A stretch of 64,000 nucleotides of DNA from an uncultured Bacilli bacterium (GTDB lineage Bacteria; Bacillota_I; Bacilli_A; RF39; UBA660). Below are positions 18,092-27,436 of the stretch, one piece after another. Position numbers and translations under genes: made by a program. The DNA lies in NCBI GenBank assembly GCA_934162425.1, contig CAKPIS010000006.1, positions 1-64,000 on the forward strand. The letters run 5' to 3'. The notes under the pieces are model-generated. The model made no database searches. It saw only the letters and a list, made by a program, of their open reading frames with translations, and was not told the origin of the DNA. Every line of letters starts with the position of its first letter. The stretch's first letter is position 1.

Positions 18092-18931
18092 TTATTTTAA
18101 ATCTAAAGCATTTTTAGGACATTCCTTAATACAATTACAACAAAGTATACATTCAGTACCATTCTTTCTTTTTCTTGAATCATCTAACATATCTACATTC
18201 ATTGGGCAATTTCTTATACATTTATGACAATTAATACATTTACTATGATTACACTCAACTCTTAAATATGAAAAGTAACTAGATGGCTTTAGAAAAACAG
18301 TTACAGGACATATATATTTACAAAATGCTCTATTATCTTTAAATATAAATGCTAATAATATTCCTAAAGCATAATATACTATATTTCCTATAATAAAAGA
18401 CCAAAACATTATATTTTCTAAATTATCTACTTTAAATATAAATAAAGCTGATACAAATGTTAATGATAACAAGAATACAATATATCTAATCCATCCGAGT
18501 TTTTTTCTATCATTTTTAGGAATTTTATATGGCAATAAGTCAAGAACCATTCCAGTCCAACAAGCATAACCACACCAACCTCTACCAAAAAATAATGGTC
18601 CTGCAATTTTTGCCACAAAATAATGTATTGTTGCAGCTTCAAATACTCCTAAAAATAAATAATACCAAAACCCTTCAATTTGCATATTCTCTCTACTTAT
18701 AATACCTAAATACACAAGCATATATAAACCAACTGCCAGCTGGACAAAGTTTCTTGCATATTTAACTTTATGTAACATTAAATACATTCCGGTTGATATA
18801 CAAATTCCTATATAATTAAAATTTAACAAATAAAATAAATTTTTTGTTAAAACAAATAACGATATTGCAACAGTTTCAAATATTAACATTGTTATTAACA
18901 TAATTTTATTTTCTTTAATCCATTTAATCAT
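18092..18931 (-). CDS. Membrane-bound 4Fe-4S protein (NapH/polyferredoxin-like)
   Basis: The 279-residue protein has about six membrane helices with the periplasmic-loop motif FGRGWCGYACWTGMVLD (CxxxC, as in NapH/NosR-type proteins) and a later CKYICPVTVF. The C-terminus carries two classical ferredoxin clusters: CxxCxxCxxxCP (SKCINCHKCIRNCP) and CILCCNCIKECP. It likely moves electrons across or along the membrane; no partner reductase is adjacent, so the pathway is open. TAGGAG precedes the ATG. Confidence 0.82.
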   Translation of the reverse strand: MIKWIKENKIMLITMLIFETVAISLFVLTKNLFYLLNFNYIGICISTGMYLMLHKVKYARNFVQLAVGLYMLVYLGIISRENMQIEGFWYYLFLGVFEAATIHYFVAKIAGPLFFGRGWCGYACWTGMVLDLLPYKIPKNDRKKLGWIRYIVFLLSLTFVSALFIFKVDNLENIMFWSFIIGNIVYYALGILLAFIFKDNRAFCKYICPVTVFLKPSSYFSYLRVECNHSKCINCHKCIRNCPMNVDMLDDSRKRKNGTECILCCNCIKECPKNALDLK

Positions 18932-18972
18932 AATTTCTTACTCCTAACATCTTAAAATAAACTTTATATATT

Positions 18973-21522
18973 CTAATCTTTAAAACATTTCACTAGTAAT
19001 GGCTTAATTAATTCGTAAATGAAAATTGCCATAAAGTTTATTATAAATACTACTAATATTAAACTAATATTTATTGATGTTATACTTATTAATTTTCCAA
19101 CTGGTGTAATAAACATTATAAGTTCGATCAACAGTATCAATAATAGTCCGTAGTTCATTGCTTTATTAGAAAATAATCCTTGTTTAACGACTGACCCTTT
19201 TAAATTTCTACAAGATATAGAATAAACTATTTCCTGAACTACCATTGAAAGAAGTGCTAAAGACATAGCTATTTCTTGTCCGAACATTTTTAAACTAATA
19301 AAGTAAGTAAGAACTACAAATATAGTTTCAATTATAGCTGAAGATGCAATACAAGATTTTATAAATGGCGTAAATAATGGTTTATTAATACCTCTTGGCT
19401 TTTTATCCATTATGCCATCTTCACTCTTTTCAAAAGATAAACATATACTAGGAATAGAATCTGTTACTAAATCAATAAATAAAATGTAAATTGGTAGTAA
19501 AATAGTTGTTTTAGTAAGTAGTCCTATTATAATAGTAAATATTTCAGCAAAATTACTTGATAATGAAAATACTATATTATTTCTAATATTATTATATATT
19601 CTTCTTCCTTCTTCAACTGCGACAACTATTGTTGAAAAAGAATCATCCATTAAGACTATATCTGATGCTGACTTTGTAACATCAGTACCAGTAATACCCA
19701 TTCCAACACCAACATTGGCATCTTTAATAGCAGGTGCATCATTTACCCCATCTCCTGTCATTGCTACTATTTTCCCACTATTTTGAAGAGCAAAAACAAT
19801 TCTTTCTTTATGAGATGGATTAACTCTCGCATACACAGAATATTTTTTAACAATACTTTTTAGTTCTTTATCATTATATTTATCAAGTTCACTTCCAAGT
19901 ATTGCTTCATCATCATTACTTATAATTTCAACATCTTTAGCAATAGCAGTTGCTGTATCTATAGAGTCACCTGTAATCATAATTGGTCTAATACCAGCAT
20001 TTTTACATAGTTCAACACTTTTTTTAACACTTTCTCTAGGTGGATCAATCATTCCTAAAATACCAGCGAAAGATAAACTATTTTCCTCTTTTTCTAATTC
20101 TTTAATATCTTTTGGTATATAGTCTAATTTTTTATAAGCGAATCCTAAAGTTCTCAAAGCATTTTTAGAAAGATTTTTAACTTTATCTAAAACTTCTTGT
20201 TTTTCAGCTTTGGATAGATTTACTTTTTTAATTAAAGAGTCCATACTACCTTTGCATAAAATATATATATCATTATCAATTCTATTTAAAGTAGTAAACA
20301 TTTTTCTATCACTATCAAAAGGTATATCTAATATTCTCTCACACTTTTTTCTCAATTTAAGAGAATCAACTTTTTTATTATATAGATAATCATATAAACA
20401 AGTTTCTGTTGGATCACCTACATATTTATCTTCATAAATAAGACCATCATTACAAAGAGCACATATAAAATTAAGCATCTTTTCATTTATTATATATCCA
20501 TCTTTAACAGTCATTTTATTTTGAGTTATAGTACCAGTCTTATCAGAACAAATAATATCTATTGCACCTAATGTTTCTACTGCTTGCATTTGTTTTACTA
20601 CTGTTTTCTTTTTTGCTAAATTAGATATTCCAACGGATAATGTTATTGTAATTACAGTTGGTAGCCCTTCAGGAATAGCAGCTACTGCAAGTGATGAGCA
20701 TAACATTATAATTTCAAGCAACGTATATTTATTAATTAAAGCTAAAATAAATATAAAGATTAAAATGATAAATACTATAAGTGTTATTTTTTTAGATAGT
20801 TCTTTTATCTTTAATTGTAATGGTGTTTCTATTCTATCAATTTCATTTAATGATAATGCAATTTTACCTAACTCAGTATTTTTTCCAGTATTTATAACTA
20901 TACCCATGCATTTTCCATTAGTAATGTTTGTCCCTAAAAAGAGCATGTTTTTTTGTTCTTGAATAATTAAATTTTCTTTTAAAACATCTGAACTTTTTTG
21001 AACTGGAACACTTTCTCCAGTTAATGCTGATTCATCTACTTTTAGGTTTTCACACAAAAGTATTCTAATATCAGCAGAAACAGTTTCTCCAGATTCTAAA
21101 TATATTATATCTCCTGGAACTAATTCTTTGGTATTTATTACTATTATTTTGTCATCTCTTTTAACTTTACAAGTACTAGTTTCATATTTTTTTAAGTCTT
21201 TTAATATTAAAGCAGCCTTTTCTTCTTGTATAAATGAGGCAAAAGCATTTATAAAAACTACAAAAAGAATAACAATAGTATCAGTGTATTCATGAGAATA
21301 AAAATACCCATAAAAATACAAAAGCAATGCAACTACTAATAATATAATTATTATAGTATCATTAAATTGTTTTAAAAATCTTAAAAGCCAAGGCGTTTTC
21401 TTTTTATTTAGAATAATATTTTGTCCATAATCATTTAATCTTTTCTTTGCTTCTTTAGCATTTAATCCACGGATATTACTATTTAAAGTTTTAAATATTT
21501 CTTCTTCACTTTTAGAATACAT
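18973..21522 (-). CDS. P-type cation ATPase, Ca2+-type (PMR1/SERCA-like)
   Basis: The 849-residue pump has an N-terminal cation ATPase domain, an actuator with LTGESVPV, the helix-4 ion motif PEGLP, the phosphorylation site CSDKTGTIT, a nucleotide-binding domain (KGSMD), hinge MTGDGVNDAPAIK and four to six C-terminal helices. The PEGLP motif and size are those of type II Ca2+-ATPases; Mn2+ transport is also possible. It starts two bases after the stop of the small membrane gene 21525-21917, which suggests coupling. Confidence 0.9.
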   Translation of the reverse strand: MYSKSEEEIFKTLNSNIRGLNAKEAKKRLNDYGQNIILNKKKTPWLLRFLKQFNDTIIIILLVVALLLYFYGYFYSHEYTDTIVILFVVFINAFASFIQEEKAALILKDLKKYETSTCKVKRDDKIIVINTKELVPGDIIYLESGETVSADIRILLCENLKVDESALTGESVPVQKSSDVLKENLIIQEQKNMLFLGTNITNGKCMGIVINTGKNTELGKIALSLNEIDRIETPLQLKIKELSKKITLIVFIILIFIFILALINKYTLLEIIMLCSSLAVAAIPEGLPTVITITLSVGISNLAKKKTVVKQMQAVETLGAIDIICSDKTGTITQNKMTVKDGYIINEKMLNFICALCNDGLIYEDKYVGDPTETCLYDYLYNKKVDSLKLRKKCERILDIPFDSDRKMFTTLNRIDNDIYILCKGSMDSLIKKVNLSKAEKQEVLDKVKNLSKNALRTLGFAYKKLDYIPKDIKELEKEENSLSFAGILGMIDPPRESVKKSVELCKNAGIRPIMITGDSIDTATAIAKDVEIISNDDEAILGSELDKYNDKELKSIVKKYSVYARVNPSHKERIVFALQNSGKIVAMTGDGVNDAPAIKDANVGVGMGITGTDVTKSASDIVLMDDSFSTIVVAVEEGRRIYNNIRNNIVFSLSSNFAEIFTIIIGLLTKTTILLPIYILFIDLVTDSIPSICLSFEKSEDGIMDKKPRGINKPLFTPFIKSCIASSAIIETIFVVLTYFISLKMFGQEIAMSLALLSMVVQEIVYSISCRNLKGSVVKQGLFSNKAMNYGLLLILLIELIMFITPVGKLISITSINISLILVVFIINFMAIFIYELIKPLLVKCFKD

Positions 21523-21524
21523 TT

Positions 21525-21917
21525 TTATCTCATCTCCATTTTACTGTTTTTTAACCAATTAACATCTCTAAATCCCAAATATTTTTTGTATGCCACAAAT
21601 ATTCCACCAGCCCAAGCAAGTAGAGAAAATACTGCAAGTATATAATCTTTACTAGTTATAGCTATAAAATCCCAATAAACAAGAAATCCAAAATAATATA
21701 TAAAGAATGATATTATATTTATTTTACTAAATACTTTAGCATGTTTTTCTTTCTTAAATATCAAACAAGTATTTTTTATAAACAAACTAATTCCAAACAT
21801 CAAAAATGGTATAATTATTATTTTTGCTAATATGTCATTTGTAGCCACTAAAATATAACCTAAAAATATAGATACTATTAAAGCCATTATTGTTTTCTTT
21901 ATAAACATTATACTCAT
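21525..21917 (-). CDS. Four-helix membrane protein next to P-type ATPase
   Basis: This 130-residue protein has four membrane helices (about 8-26, 31-48, 63-82, 88-106) and a basic tail ending MEMR. I do not recognise a family. The ATG at 21917 is preceded by GGAGG; an upstream in-frame TTG would include the ribosome site itself and is rejected. Spacing of two bases to the ATPase suggests they are translated together. Confidence 0.6.
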   Translation of the reverse strand: MSIMFIKKTIMALIVSIFLGYILVATNDILAKIIIIPFLMFGISLFIKNTCLIFKKEKHAKVFSKINIISFFIYYFGFLVYWDFIAITSKDYILAVFSLLAWAGGIFVAYKKYLGFRDVNWLKNSKMEMR

Positions 21918-21981
21918 TCTTTCCTCCAATTTATTGTTTCAAAACTAATCACTAAATTGTAATTTGTTACTTTATCGAACA

Positions 21982-22470
21982 TTATTCCTTTTTATTTCTA
22001 ATTATAAAAAGAAATATTGGTCTTAATAATCCTAATGATAAAATATTAAATACAGTTAATATATCTCCATATTTGTTTGTACGATTCTTATATATTTTAT
22101 GTGCTATCATTGTATCTAGTATAAAAGTAATTATTAAACTAATTACTAAAATAATGAATAAGACTATTTCAAATTCTTTATTGATATAAAAACGAGTCCC
22201 TAAACAAATTGCTATAAATGATAATATACCTGATATTCCACCCATTATTTTATTACCTGCTATTTTCCCTAATAAATATTTATTATAAAAAGGTATCCAA
22301 GCCATAAAAGTGTTTTTATATCCAATATTTTTACTTATACACATGATTGAAATACCTTGAAAGGTATAACTCATTATTATATACAATACAACTAATACAA
22401 ATATAGCAATAAAGAATAAGTATATAAATGATAATATACTCATAAGAACTACGACACTAAATCCTCCCAT
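21982..22470 (-). CDS. Polytopic membrane protein with MAWIPFYNKYLLGK motif
   Basis: The 162-residue protein has four helices. The segment IGYKNTFMAWIPFYNKYLLGK after the first helix occurs in widespread uncharacterised Bacillota membrane proteins (DUF5684-like). Function is unknown. Start choice between GTG 22479 and ATG 22470 is ambiguous because AGGG lies 3 or 12 bases away. Confidence 0.55.
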   Translation of the reverse strand: MGGFSVVVLMSILSFIYLFFIAIFVLVVLYIIMSYTFQGISIMCISKNIGYKNTFMAWIPFYNKYLLGKIAGNKIMGGISGILSFIAICLGTRFYINKEFEIVLFIILVISLIITFILDTMIAHKIYKNRTNKYGDILTVFNILSLGLLRPIFLFIIRNKKE

Positions 22471-22494
22471 AACATTCACTTTCCCTACAAATTA

Positions 22495-22692
22495 CTATTT
22501 ATCTTTTTCTTTATTATTTTTAGACATATAAGCTACAGTCAAAATAATCCCAACAAGGTTGCATCCAATGGATATAAGGCCACTACTAAAATTACCAAAA
22601 TCACTTGTTTCATTTCCATAAAAATATATATAAGATAAATATAATAAGTTGCCTAATATAATTAATAATGTTCCTGTTTTTAATTTTCTCAT
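22495..22692 (-). CDS. Small two-helix membrane protein
   Basis: The 65-residue protein has two hydrophobic segments (about 8-24, 34-54) separated by a short polar loop and a Lys-rich tail (NNKEKDK). I recognise no family. It lies 15-24 bases upstream of the MAWIPF protein gene. Confidence 0.5.
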   Translation of the reverse strand: MRKLKTGTLLIILGNLLYLSYIYFYGNETSDFGNFSSGLISIGCNLVGIILTVAYMSKNNKEKDK

Positions 22693-22710
22693 AAAATACC
22701 TAACTTTTAT

Positions 22711-22878
22711 TTACTTTTTTAAAATTTTTTTGAATACTAATATCGCTTTTGCAGAATTAGTTATAGACATTGTCACTAATTCATATCCAGCTTCCAGCAT
22801 CTCATTAGATTTTTCTTCTACTTTTTTTGCCATGGTATCTGCCTTTGGGGAATACTCTATAACAACAGTTTTATACAT
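22711..22878 (-). CDS. Small DUF4177-like protein (55 aa)
   Basis: The frame begins MYKTVVIEYSPKADTMA and continues with KVEEKSNEMLEAGYELVTM and ITNSAKAILVFKK. The beta-alpha-beta pattern with 'N-x-x-x-x-G-Y-E-L-V-x-x' is typical of DUF4177-type small proteins. GAGGTG lies seven bases before the ATG. It precedes the small two-helix membrane gene by 18 bases on the same strand. Confidence 0.7.
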   Translation of the reverse strand: MYKTVVIEYSPKADTMAKKVEEKSNEMLEAGYELVTMSITNSAKAILVFKKILKK

Positions 22879-22964
22879 TTTTCTACACCTCTTAGTTATG
22901 TTAAATTAATCATATTTATCTTAATATTTCTGCATATAATTATAACACAAATCTTCCTATATCA

Positions 22965-22992
22965 CAAAAAAAGAAACTACTATGAAGTTTCT
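22965..22992 (-). terminator. Terminator after carboxypeptidase gene
   Basis: AGAAACT (22972-22978) pairs with AGTTTCT (22986-22992); a T run follows on the minus strand. Confidence 0.75.
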
Positions 22993-22993
22993 C

Positions 22994-24238
22994 CTATATA
23001 TTACCAGTTATTATACTCTTTAATGACCTTCTATATATTTCTATTATACTTGCCTTTTTAATATCATTTTTTACAGTTAATTCAACCTTACTAACTACTT
23101 TATTTCCATCTTTTAATTTTAAAATTCCAACTCTTTGTCCTTTTTTTAAAGGAAGCTTAATTTTATCTAGTTTAATTTCATAATTTAATGCTTCTTTTTC
23201 TTCTCCTCTTTTAATTAATACACTAGCATCTTTCTTTGGAACTATTTTTACATTTTGATTTTTAGCTTTCGTTATTTTTTTATTTGATATAACATCACCT
23301 TTTTTCACCTCTACTTGCATTTCATATGAATTATATCCATAATCTAAAAGAGTCATCATATTACTATTTCTAGTTTTACTATCACTTGCGCCCATTATTG
23401 TACCTATTAATCTCATTCTATTTTTATTTGCCGTTGCAGTAAGGCAGTATCCTGCTTCTTTTGTATAACCTGTTTTCAGTCCATCTGCTCCTTCATAAGT
23501 TTTTATAAGTTTATTTGTATTAACAAGCCAAAACTTATTATCTGTATTTTGTCTTAAATAATCTTCATAAATAGTAGTAAATTCAAATATCTTTTCATGC
23601 TTAACTAATTCTCTTGCCATAAATGCCATATCATATGCAGATGAATAATGATTAGCTTCATCAAGTCCTGTTGCATTTTTAAAATTAGTATCTTTTAGTC
23701 CAAGTTCTTTAGCCTTTTGATTCATTTTTTCTACAAACTTATCTTCAGTTCCAGCTATTCTTTCTGCGAATACAACAGTTGCATCATTAGCAGATCCTAT
23801 TGCAACTCCCTTAAACAAGTCTTTAACACTCATTTTTTCATTAGCTTGTAAAAAGATTTGACTACCACCCATAGAAGACGCATTAGGTGATGTAGTTAAA
23901 GTCTCATTCCACTTCAAGTTGCCTTTTTCTATTTCTTCCATAATAAGTATCATACTCATTATCTTAGTCATAGAAGCTGGAGCATATCTTTCATGAACAT
24001 TTTTTTCATATATTATCTTACCAGTAGTTGCTTCAATTAATATTGCACTTTTACCATCACTTAATAAATTATCATCTGTGCCTTTACTTTCTTTTTTAGT
24101 TACATCTTCTTTTGTAGTTTTGGTATTAGTAGTAGTTTCATTTGTTTTATCACTTATGTTACTATCTATTTGAGCTGAAACTTTAATAAATGGAATAAAT
24201 AACATCATACATATAATAAAAAAACATATTTTTTTCAT
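22994..24238 (-). CDS. Serine D-alanyl-D-alanine carboxypeptidase (PBP5/DacF-like)
   Basis: This enzyme trims the terminal D-Ala of peptidoglycan stem peptides outside the cell. The 414-residue product has a signal peptide (MKKICFFIICMMLFIPFIKVSA), a Thr/Lys-rich linker, then the S11 peptidase domain with SMTK (catalytic Ser, about residue 88), GSAND (SxN) and LKTGYT (KTG). The C-terminal part (about 300-400) is the PBP5 beta domain. It cannot be decided from sequence whether this is the DacA (vegetative) or DacF (sporulation) type. AGAGGTG precedes the ATG. Confidence 0.92.
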   Translation of the reverse strand: MKKICFFIICMMLFIPFIKVSAQIDSNISDKTNETTTNTKTTKEDVTKKESKGTDDNLLSDGKSAILIEATTGKIIYEKNVHERYAPASMTKIMSMILIMEEIEKGNLKWNETLTTSPNASSMGGSQIFLQANEKMSVKDLFKGVAIGSANDATVVFAERIAGTEDKFVEKMNQKAKELGLKDTNFKNATGLDEANHYSSAYDMAFMARELVKHEKIFEFTTIYEDYLRQNTDNKFWLVNTNKLIKTYEGADGLKTGYTKEAGYCLTATANKNRMRLIGTIMGASDSKTRNSNMMTLLDYGYNSYEMQVEVKKGDVISNKKITKAKNQNVKIVPKKDASVLIKRGEEKEALNYEIKLDKIKLPLKKGQRVGILKLKDGNKVVSKVELTVKNDIKKASIIEIYRRSLKSIITGNI

Positions 24239-24293
24239 ATCACACCTCTAATAAAAAATATGTCTTTTTAAGTAAAATATACATTATTAATTT

Positions 24294-25568
24294 TTATTTT
24301 ATAACTCCATATATAAGTGGTAACTCTTCTTCTTTTACACTAGTTATTATAAAACAATTTCTAACTTCATCTTCACTTATCTTTTTATCATCATAATAAA
24401 TAGTAGCTAGTAAATCATTCTTATTTATATAGTCTCCCATATGTTTGTTTATTTTAATTCCAACTTTATAATTTATCTTATCTTCTTTATTTTGTCTTCC
24501 ACTTCCCATTGAAGAACACATAATAGCTAGTTTAGTTTCATCAATATCATTTAAATATCCACTTGTATTAGAATATACTTTAAAAGTTTTATCTGATACT
24601 TCTATTTTATTAATATCTCCGCCTTGATATTTTATAAACTCTTTAAATTTCTCAAGTGCCTTTTTACTTTCTAGTGCTTCTATAGCTTCTTTTAGAGCAT
24701 CATCCAAACTAATATTCTTACCCATACTAATCATATATGCTGATATTGTTAAGCAAAGCTTGGTTAGTTTTTCATTACCTACTCCTTCTAAAACTTCTAT
24801 AGCTTCTTTAACTTCAAGAGCATTACCTATAGTGCATCCTAAAGGCTCATCCATATTTGTAATTAAAGCAACTGTTTCCTTGTTATATTTTTTTCCAATA
24901 GAAACCATTAATTTTGCAAGTTCTACTGAATCTTTTAAATCTGTTATAAGTGCACCAGAACCCGTTTTAACATCCAAAACAATTTTATCTGCACCAGCTG
25001 CTATTTTCTTACTCATTATACTAGATGCTATAAGTGGTATTGATCTTGTTGTTCCAGTAACATCTCTTAATGCATATATTTTTTTATCAGCTGGAACTAA
25101 GTCTTTTGTCTGCATAGCATCTACTATTCCTATATCTTGTACTTGTTTTATAAACTCTTCTTCTGTTAAGTTAGAATTAAACCCACTAATAGAATCAAGT
25201 TTGTCAATGGTGCCTCCTGTATGTCCAAGTCCCTTACCAGATAATTTGGCTACTTTAACCGATGCTGATGCTACTATTGGAGCAACTATCAAAGTAGTTT
25301 TATCACCAACTCCACCAGTTGAATGCTTATCTACTTTTATTCCATCTATAGAAGATAAATTAAGTGTATCCCCACTATTAACCATTGCCTTAGTCATATA
25401 ATATGTTTCATCATCATTCATGCCATTTATACATATAGCCATTAATAAGGCTGAAGCTTGTGCATCACTTATTATTCCAAGAGTATAGCCATTAATAAAA
25501 TAATCTATTTCTTCTTCAGTTAGTACTTCATTATTTTTTTTCTTTTCTATAATAGATATTATGTTCAT
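24294..25568 (-). CDS. pdp: Pyrimidine-nucleoside phosphorylase
   Basis: Pdp cleaves uridine, thymidine and deoxyuridine with phosphate to free base and (deoxy)ribose 1-phosphate. The 424-residue product has the signature SGKGLGHTGGTIDKLDSI and phosphate-loop residues in DKHSTGGVGDKTTL, plus KTGSGAL, in normal order and length. The ATG at 25568 follows GGGGTGAT by four bases; a GTG three codons earlier overlaps the ribosome site. Neither deoC nor cdd is adjacent. Confidence 0.92.
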   Translation of the reverse strand: MNIISIIEKKKNNEVLTEEEIDYFINGYTLGIISDAQASALLMAICINGMNDDETYYMTKAMVNSGDTLNLSSIDGIKVDKHSTGGVGDKTTLIVAPIVASASVKVAKLSGKGLGHTGGTIDKLDSISGFNSNLTEEEFIKQVQDIGIVDAMQTKDLVPADKKIYALRDVTGTTRSIPLIASSIMSKKIAAGADKIVLDVKTGSGALITDLKDSVELAKLMVSIGKKYNKETVALITNMDEPLGCTIGNALEVKEAIEVLEGVGNEKLTKLCLTISAYMISMGKNISLDDALKEAIEALESKKALEKFKEFIKYQGGDINKIEVSDKTFKVYSNTSGYLNDIDETKLAIMCSSMGSGRQNKEDKINYKVGIKINKHMGDYINKNDLLATIYYDDKKISEDEVRNCFIITSVKEEELPLIYGVIK

Positions 25569-25631
25569 ATTTATCACCCCTATTATTATATATTTATTAT
25601 AGCATAAATGTGCAAAAGATGATAAAGTTAA

Positions 25632-26516
25632 TTAAATAAACTTGTATTCTCTTTCTAATATTTTATTATCAGTAACATATTTCATAATAAATTTATTATT
25701 CTTTTTACATATAATAATTCCCATTGTAGGATTTTGACCTGGCTTTTTTAAATTGTTATCAATATAATTCATATATACTGAAATTTGACCTATATGTTCT
25801 TTTTTTAATTCAGTTACTTTTAACTCTAATACTACATATCTATTATCATTTATGTTAAATAAGAGCATATCTATATAGTTATATCTACTACCTATCTTTA
25901 TTGGGTACTCATTTTTAATAAATGAAAAGCCTTCTCCTAATTCTGATAAAAATCCTGGTATATCTTCTAATATTAAGTCTTGTAACATCTTTTCTGTTAT
26001 TTCATCAGTGTTATATTTATTTTTAATTAGTATAGGATTCTTTATAAAATCATAACAAGACGTTTCTTTATTTTCTATTAATTTATGTTTTGCCTCTTCA
26101 TCTAATCTTTCGTATTCTTTATTCTTTATTTTCTCACGAAGTTTTCTATAACTTAAACTTTGTTCTTCTGCTATTTTTATGTAATAATTTATTTCATTAT
26201 CATTATTCAATTTTAATAATTCTCTGTAATGAGTCCATGACAATTGGTCACGCATTGCGTGACCTTTTTCAATATAATAATAAAACTGTCGCATATACTT
26301 TAAATTCGTTGAGGTGTACCCCTTTCCAAGCTCATTTGTTAACCTAATAGAATACTTTTTTATTATACTTTTTCCGTAACTTTTACCAGCTTCACTAAGT
26401 AGTTTACCCACCATGTAATATGTATTTAAATCACTTCTATTTTTTGAGTAGTCTTTTACTCTTTTATATACTTCATTATTTATTAATTCTCTTTTTATTT
26501 CTTCATAATAATTCAT
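25632..26516 (-). CDS. DUF1016/PDDEXK nuclease (YhcG-like), copy B
   Basis: The 294-residue protein has an N-terminal DUF1016 domain (about 1-150, ending IAEEQSLSYRKLREKIKN) and a C-terminal PD-(D/E)xK nuclease domain: Y-I-D-M-L-L-F gives the Asp and VVLELKVTEL the E-x-K. Start MNYYEE is chosen since GGAG lies six bases upstream and copy A starts identically. It follows copy A by 11 bases. Flanks are nearly identical to copy A, but residues about 61-107 and 166-190 diverge. A 19-base inverted repeat is centred on codon 88. The natural substrate is unknown. Confidence 0.85.
   Translation of the reverse strand: MNYYEEIKRELINNEVYKRVKDYSKNRSDLNTYYMVGKLLSEAGKSYGKSIIKKYSIRLTNELGKGYTSTNLKYMRQFYYYIEKGHAMRDQLSWTHYRELLKLNNDNEINYYIKIAEEQSLSYRKLREKIKNKEYERLDEEAKHKLIENKETSCYDFIKNPILIKNKYNTDEITEKMLQDLILEDIPGFLSELGEGFSFIKNEYPIKIGSRYNYIDMLLFNINDNRYVVLELKVTELKKEHIGQISVYMNYIDNNLKKPGQNPTMGIIICKKNNKFIMKYVTDNKILEREYKFI
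26246..26264. repeat. Perfect inverted repeat centred on codon 88, copy B
   Basis: GGTCACGCA and TGCGTGACC flank one central base (26255), which is the first base of codon 88 (ATG, Met). The repeat encodes the sequence around HAMRD. Its base composition is unusually GC-rich for this window. Confidence 0.85.
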
Positions 26517-26527
26517 AGAATTCTCCT

Positions 26528-27409
26528 TCATATTAGTTCATATTCTCTTTCTAATATTTTATTATCAGTAACATATTTCATAATAAATTTATTATTCTTT
26601 TTACATATAATAATTCCCATTGTAGGATTTTGATCCATCTTTTTTAAATTGTTATCAATATAATTCATATAGACTGAAATTTGACATATATGTTCTTTTT
26701 TTAGTTCAGTTACCTTTAACTCTAATACTACATATCTATTATCATTTATGTTAAATAAGAGCATATCTATATAATTATATCTACTGCCTATCTTTATTGG
26801 GTACTCATTTCCAACATATGTAAAACCATCACCTAACTCTTTTAAAAGGTTATCTAAATCTTCCAATATAAGTTCTTTTAAAGTTTTCTCTGTTATTTCA
26901 TTAGTGTTATATTTATTTTTGATTAGTATAGGATTCTTTATAAAATCATAACAAGACGTTTCTTTATTTTCTATTAATTTGTGCTTTGCCTCTTCATCTA
27001 ACCTTTCATATTCTTTATTCTTTATTTTCTCACGAAGTTTTCTTACAGATAAATTTTGTTCTTCTGCTATTTTTATATAATATTTCATCATATCTCCATC
27101 TAACCATATTATTTCACAATAATGCGAATATGATAATTTATCCGACATTGTCGGACATTTTGAAAATACGTTAAAAAATCTCCTAAAATATCTTAATCTA
27201 GTTGGAGTATAACCTCTGCCTAATTCCTTGGTTAACCTAATAGAATACTTTTTTATTATACTTTCTCCGTAACTTTTACCAGCTTCACTAAGTAGTTTAC
27301 CTACCATGTAATATGTATTTAAATCACTTCTATTTTTTGAGTAATCTTTTACTCTTTTATATACTTCATTATTTATTAATTCTCTTTTTATTTCTTCATA
27401 ATAATTCAT
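26528..27409 (-). CDS. DUF1016/PDDEXK nuclease (YhcG-like), copy A
   Basis: The 293-residue paralogue is the first gene of the pair, with the same domain plan: DUF1016 region then PDDEXK nuclease (IDMLLF, VVLELKV). The first 48 residues are identical to copy B; the block around residues 61-107 (e.g. RLRYFRRFFNVFSKCPTMSDKLSY) is very different, and the linker from about 107-165 is again almost identical. It carries its own 15-base inverted repeat at exactly the same codon. A single-strand DNA-binding protein gene is upstream on the same strand. Confidence 0.85.
   Translation of the reverse strand: MNYYEEIKRELINNEVYKRVKDYSKNRSDLNTYYMVGKLLSEAGKSYGESIIKKYSIRLTKELGRGYTPTRLRYFRRFFNVFSKCPTMSDKLSYSHYCEIIWLDGDMMKYYIKIAEEQNLSVRKLREKIKNKEYERLDEEAKHKLIENKETSCYDFIKNPILIKNKYNTNEITEKTLKELILEDLDNLLKELGDGFTYVGNEYPIKIGSRYNYIDMLLFNINDNRYVVLELKVTELKKEHICQISVYMNYIDNNLKKMDQNPTMGIIICKKNNKFIMKYVTDNKILEREYELI
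27141..27155. repeat. Perfect inverted repeat centred on codon 88, copy A
   Basis: TCCGACA and TGTCGGA flank a single base (27148) that is the first base of codon 88 (ATG). Sequence and arm length differ from copy B, but the centre is at the same codon base. Confidence 0.85.
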
Positions 27410-27436
27410 ATCCCACCTATATCAAAGAAAAACAGA

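Noticed and set aside
22649..22909. Plus-strand frame of 86 codons
   Set aside because: It runs against the small DUF4177-like gene on the minus strand, which has a good ribosome site and family pattern.
24760..25401. Plus-strand frame of 213 codons opposite pdp
   Set aside because: It is the complement of a well-conserved phosphorylase and lacks a start context.
26517..26531. ATGA overlap start for nuclease copy B
   Set aside because: The true SD is after this ATG, and copy A begins at the equivalent MNYYEE.
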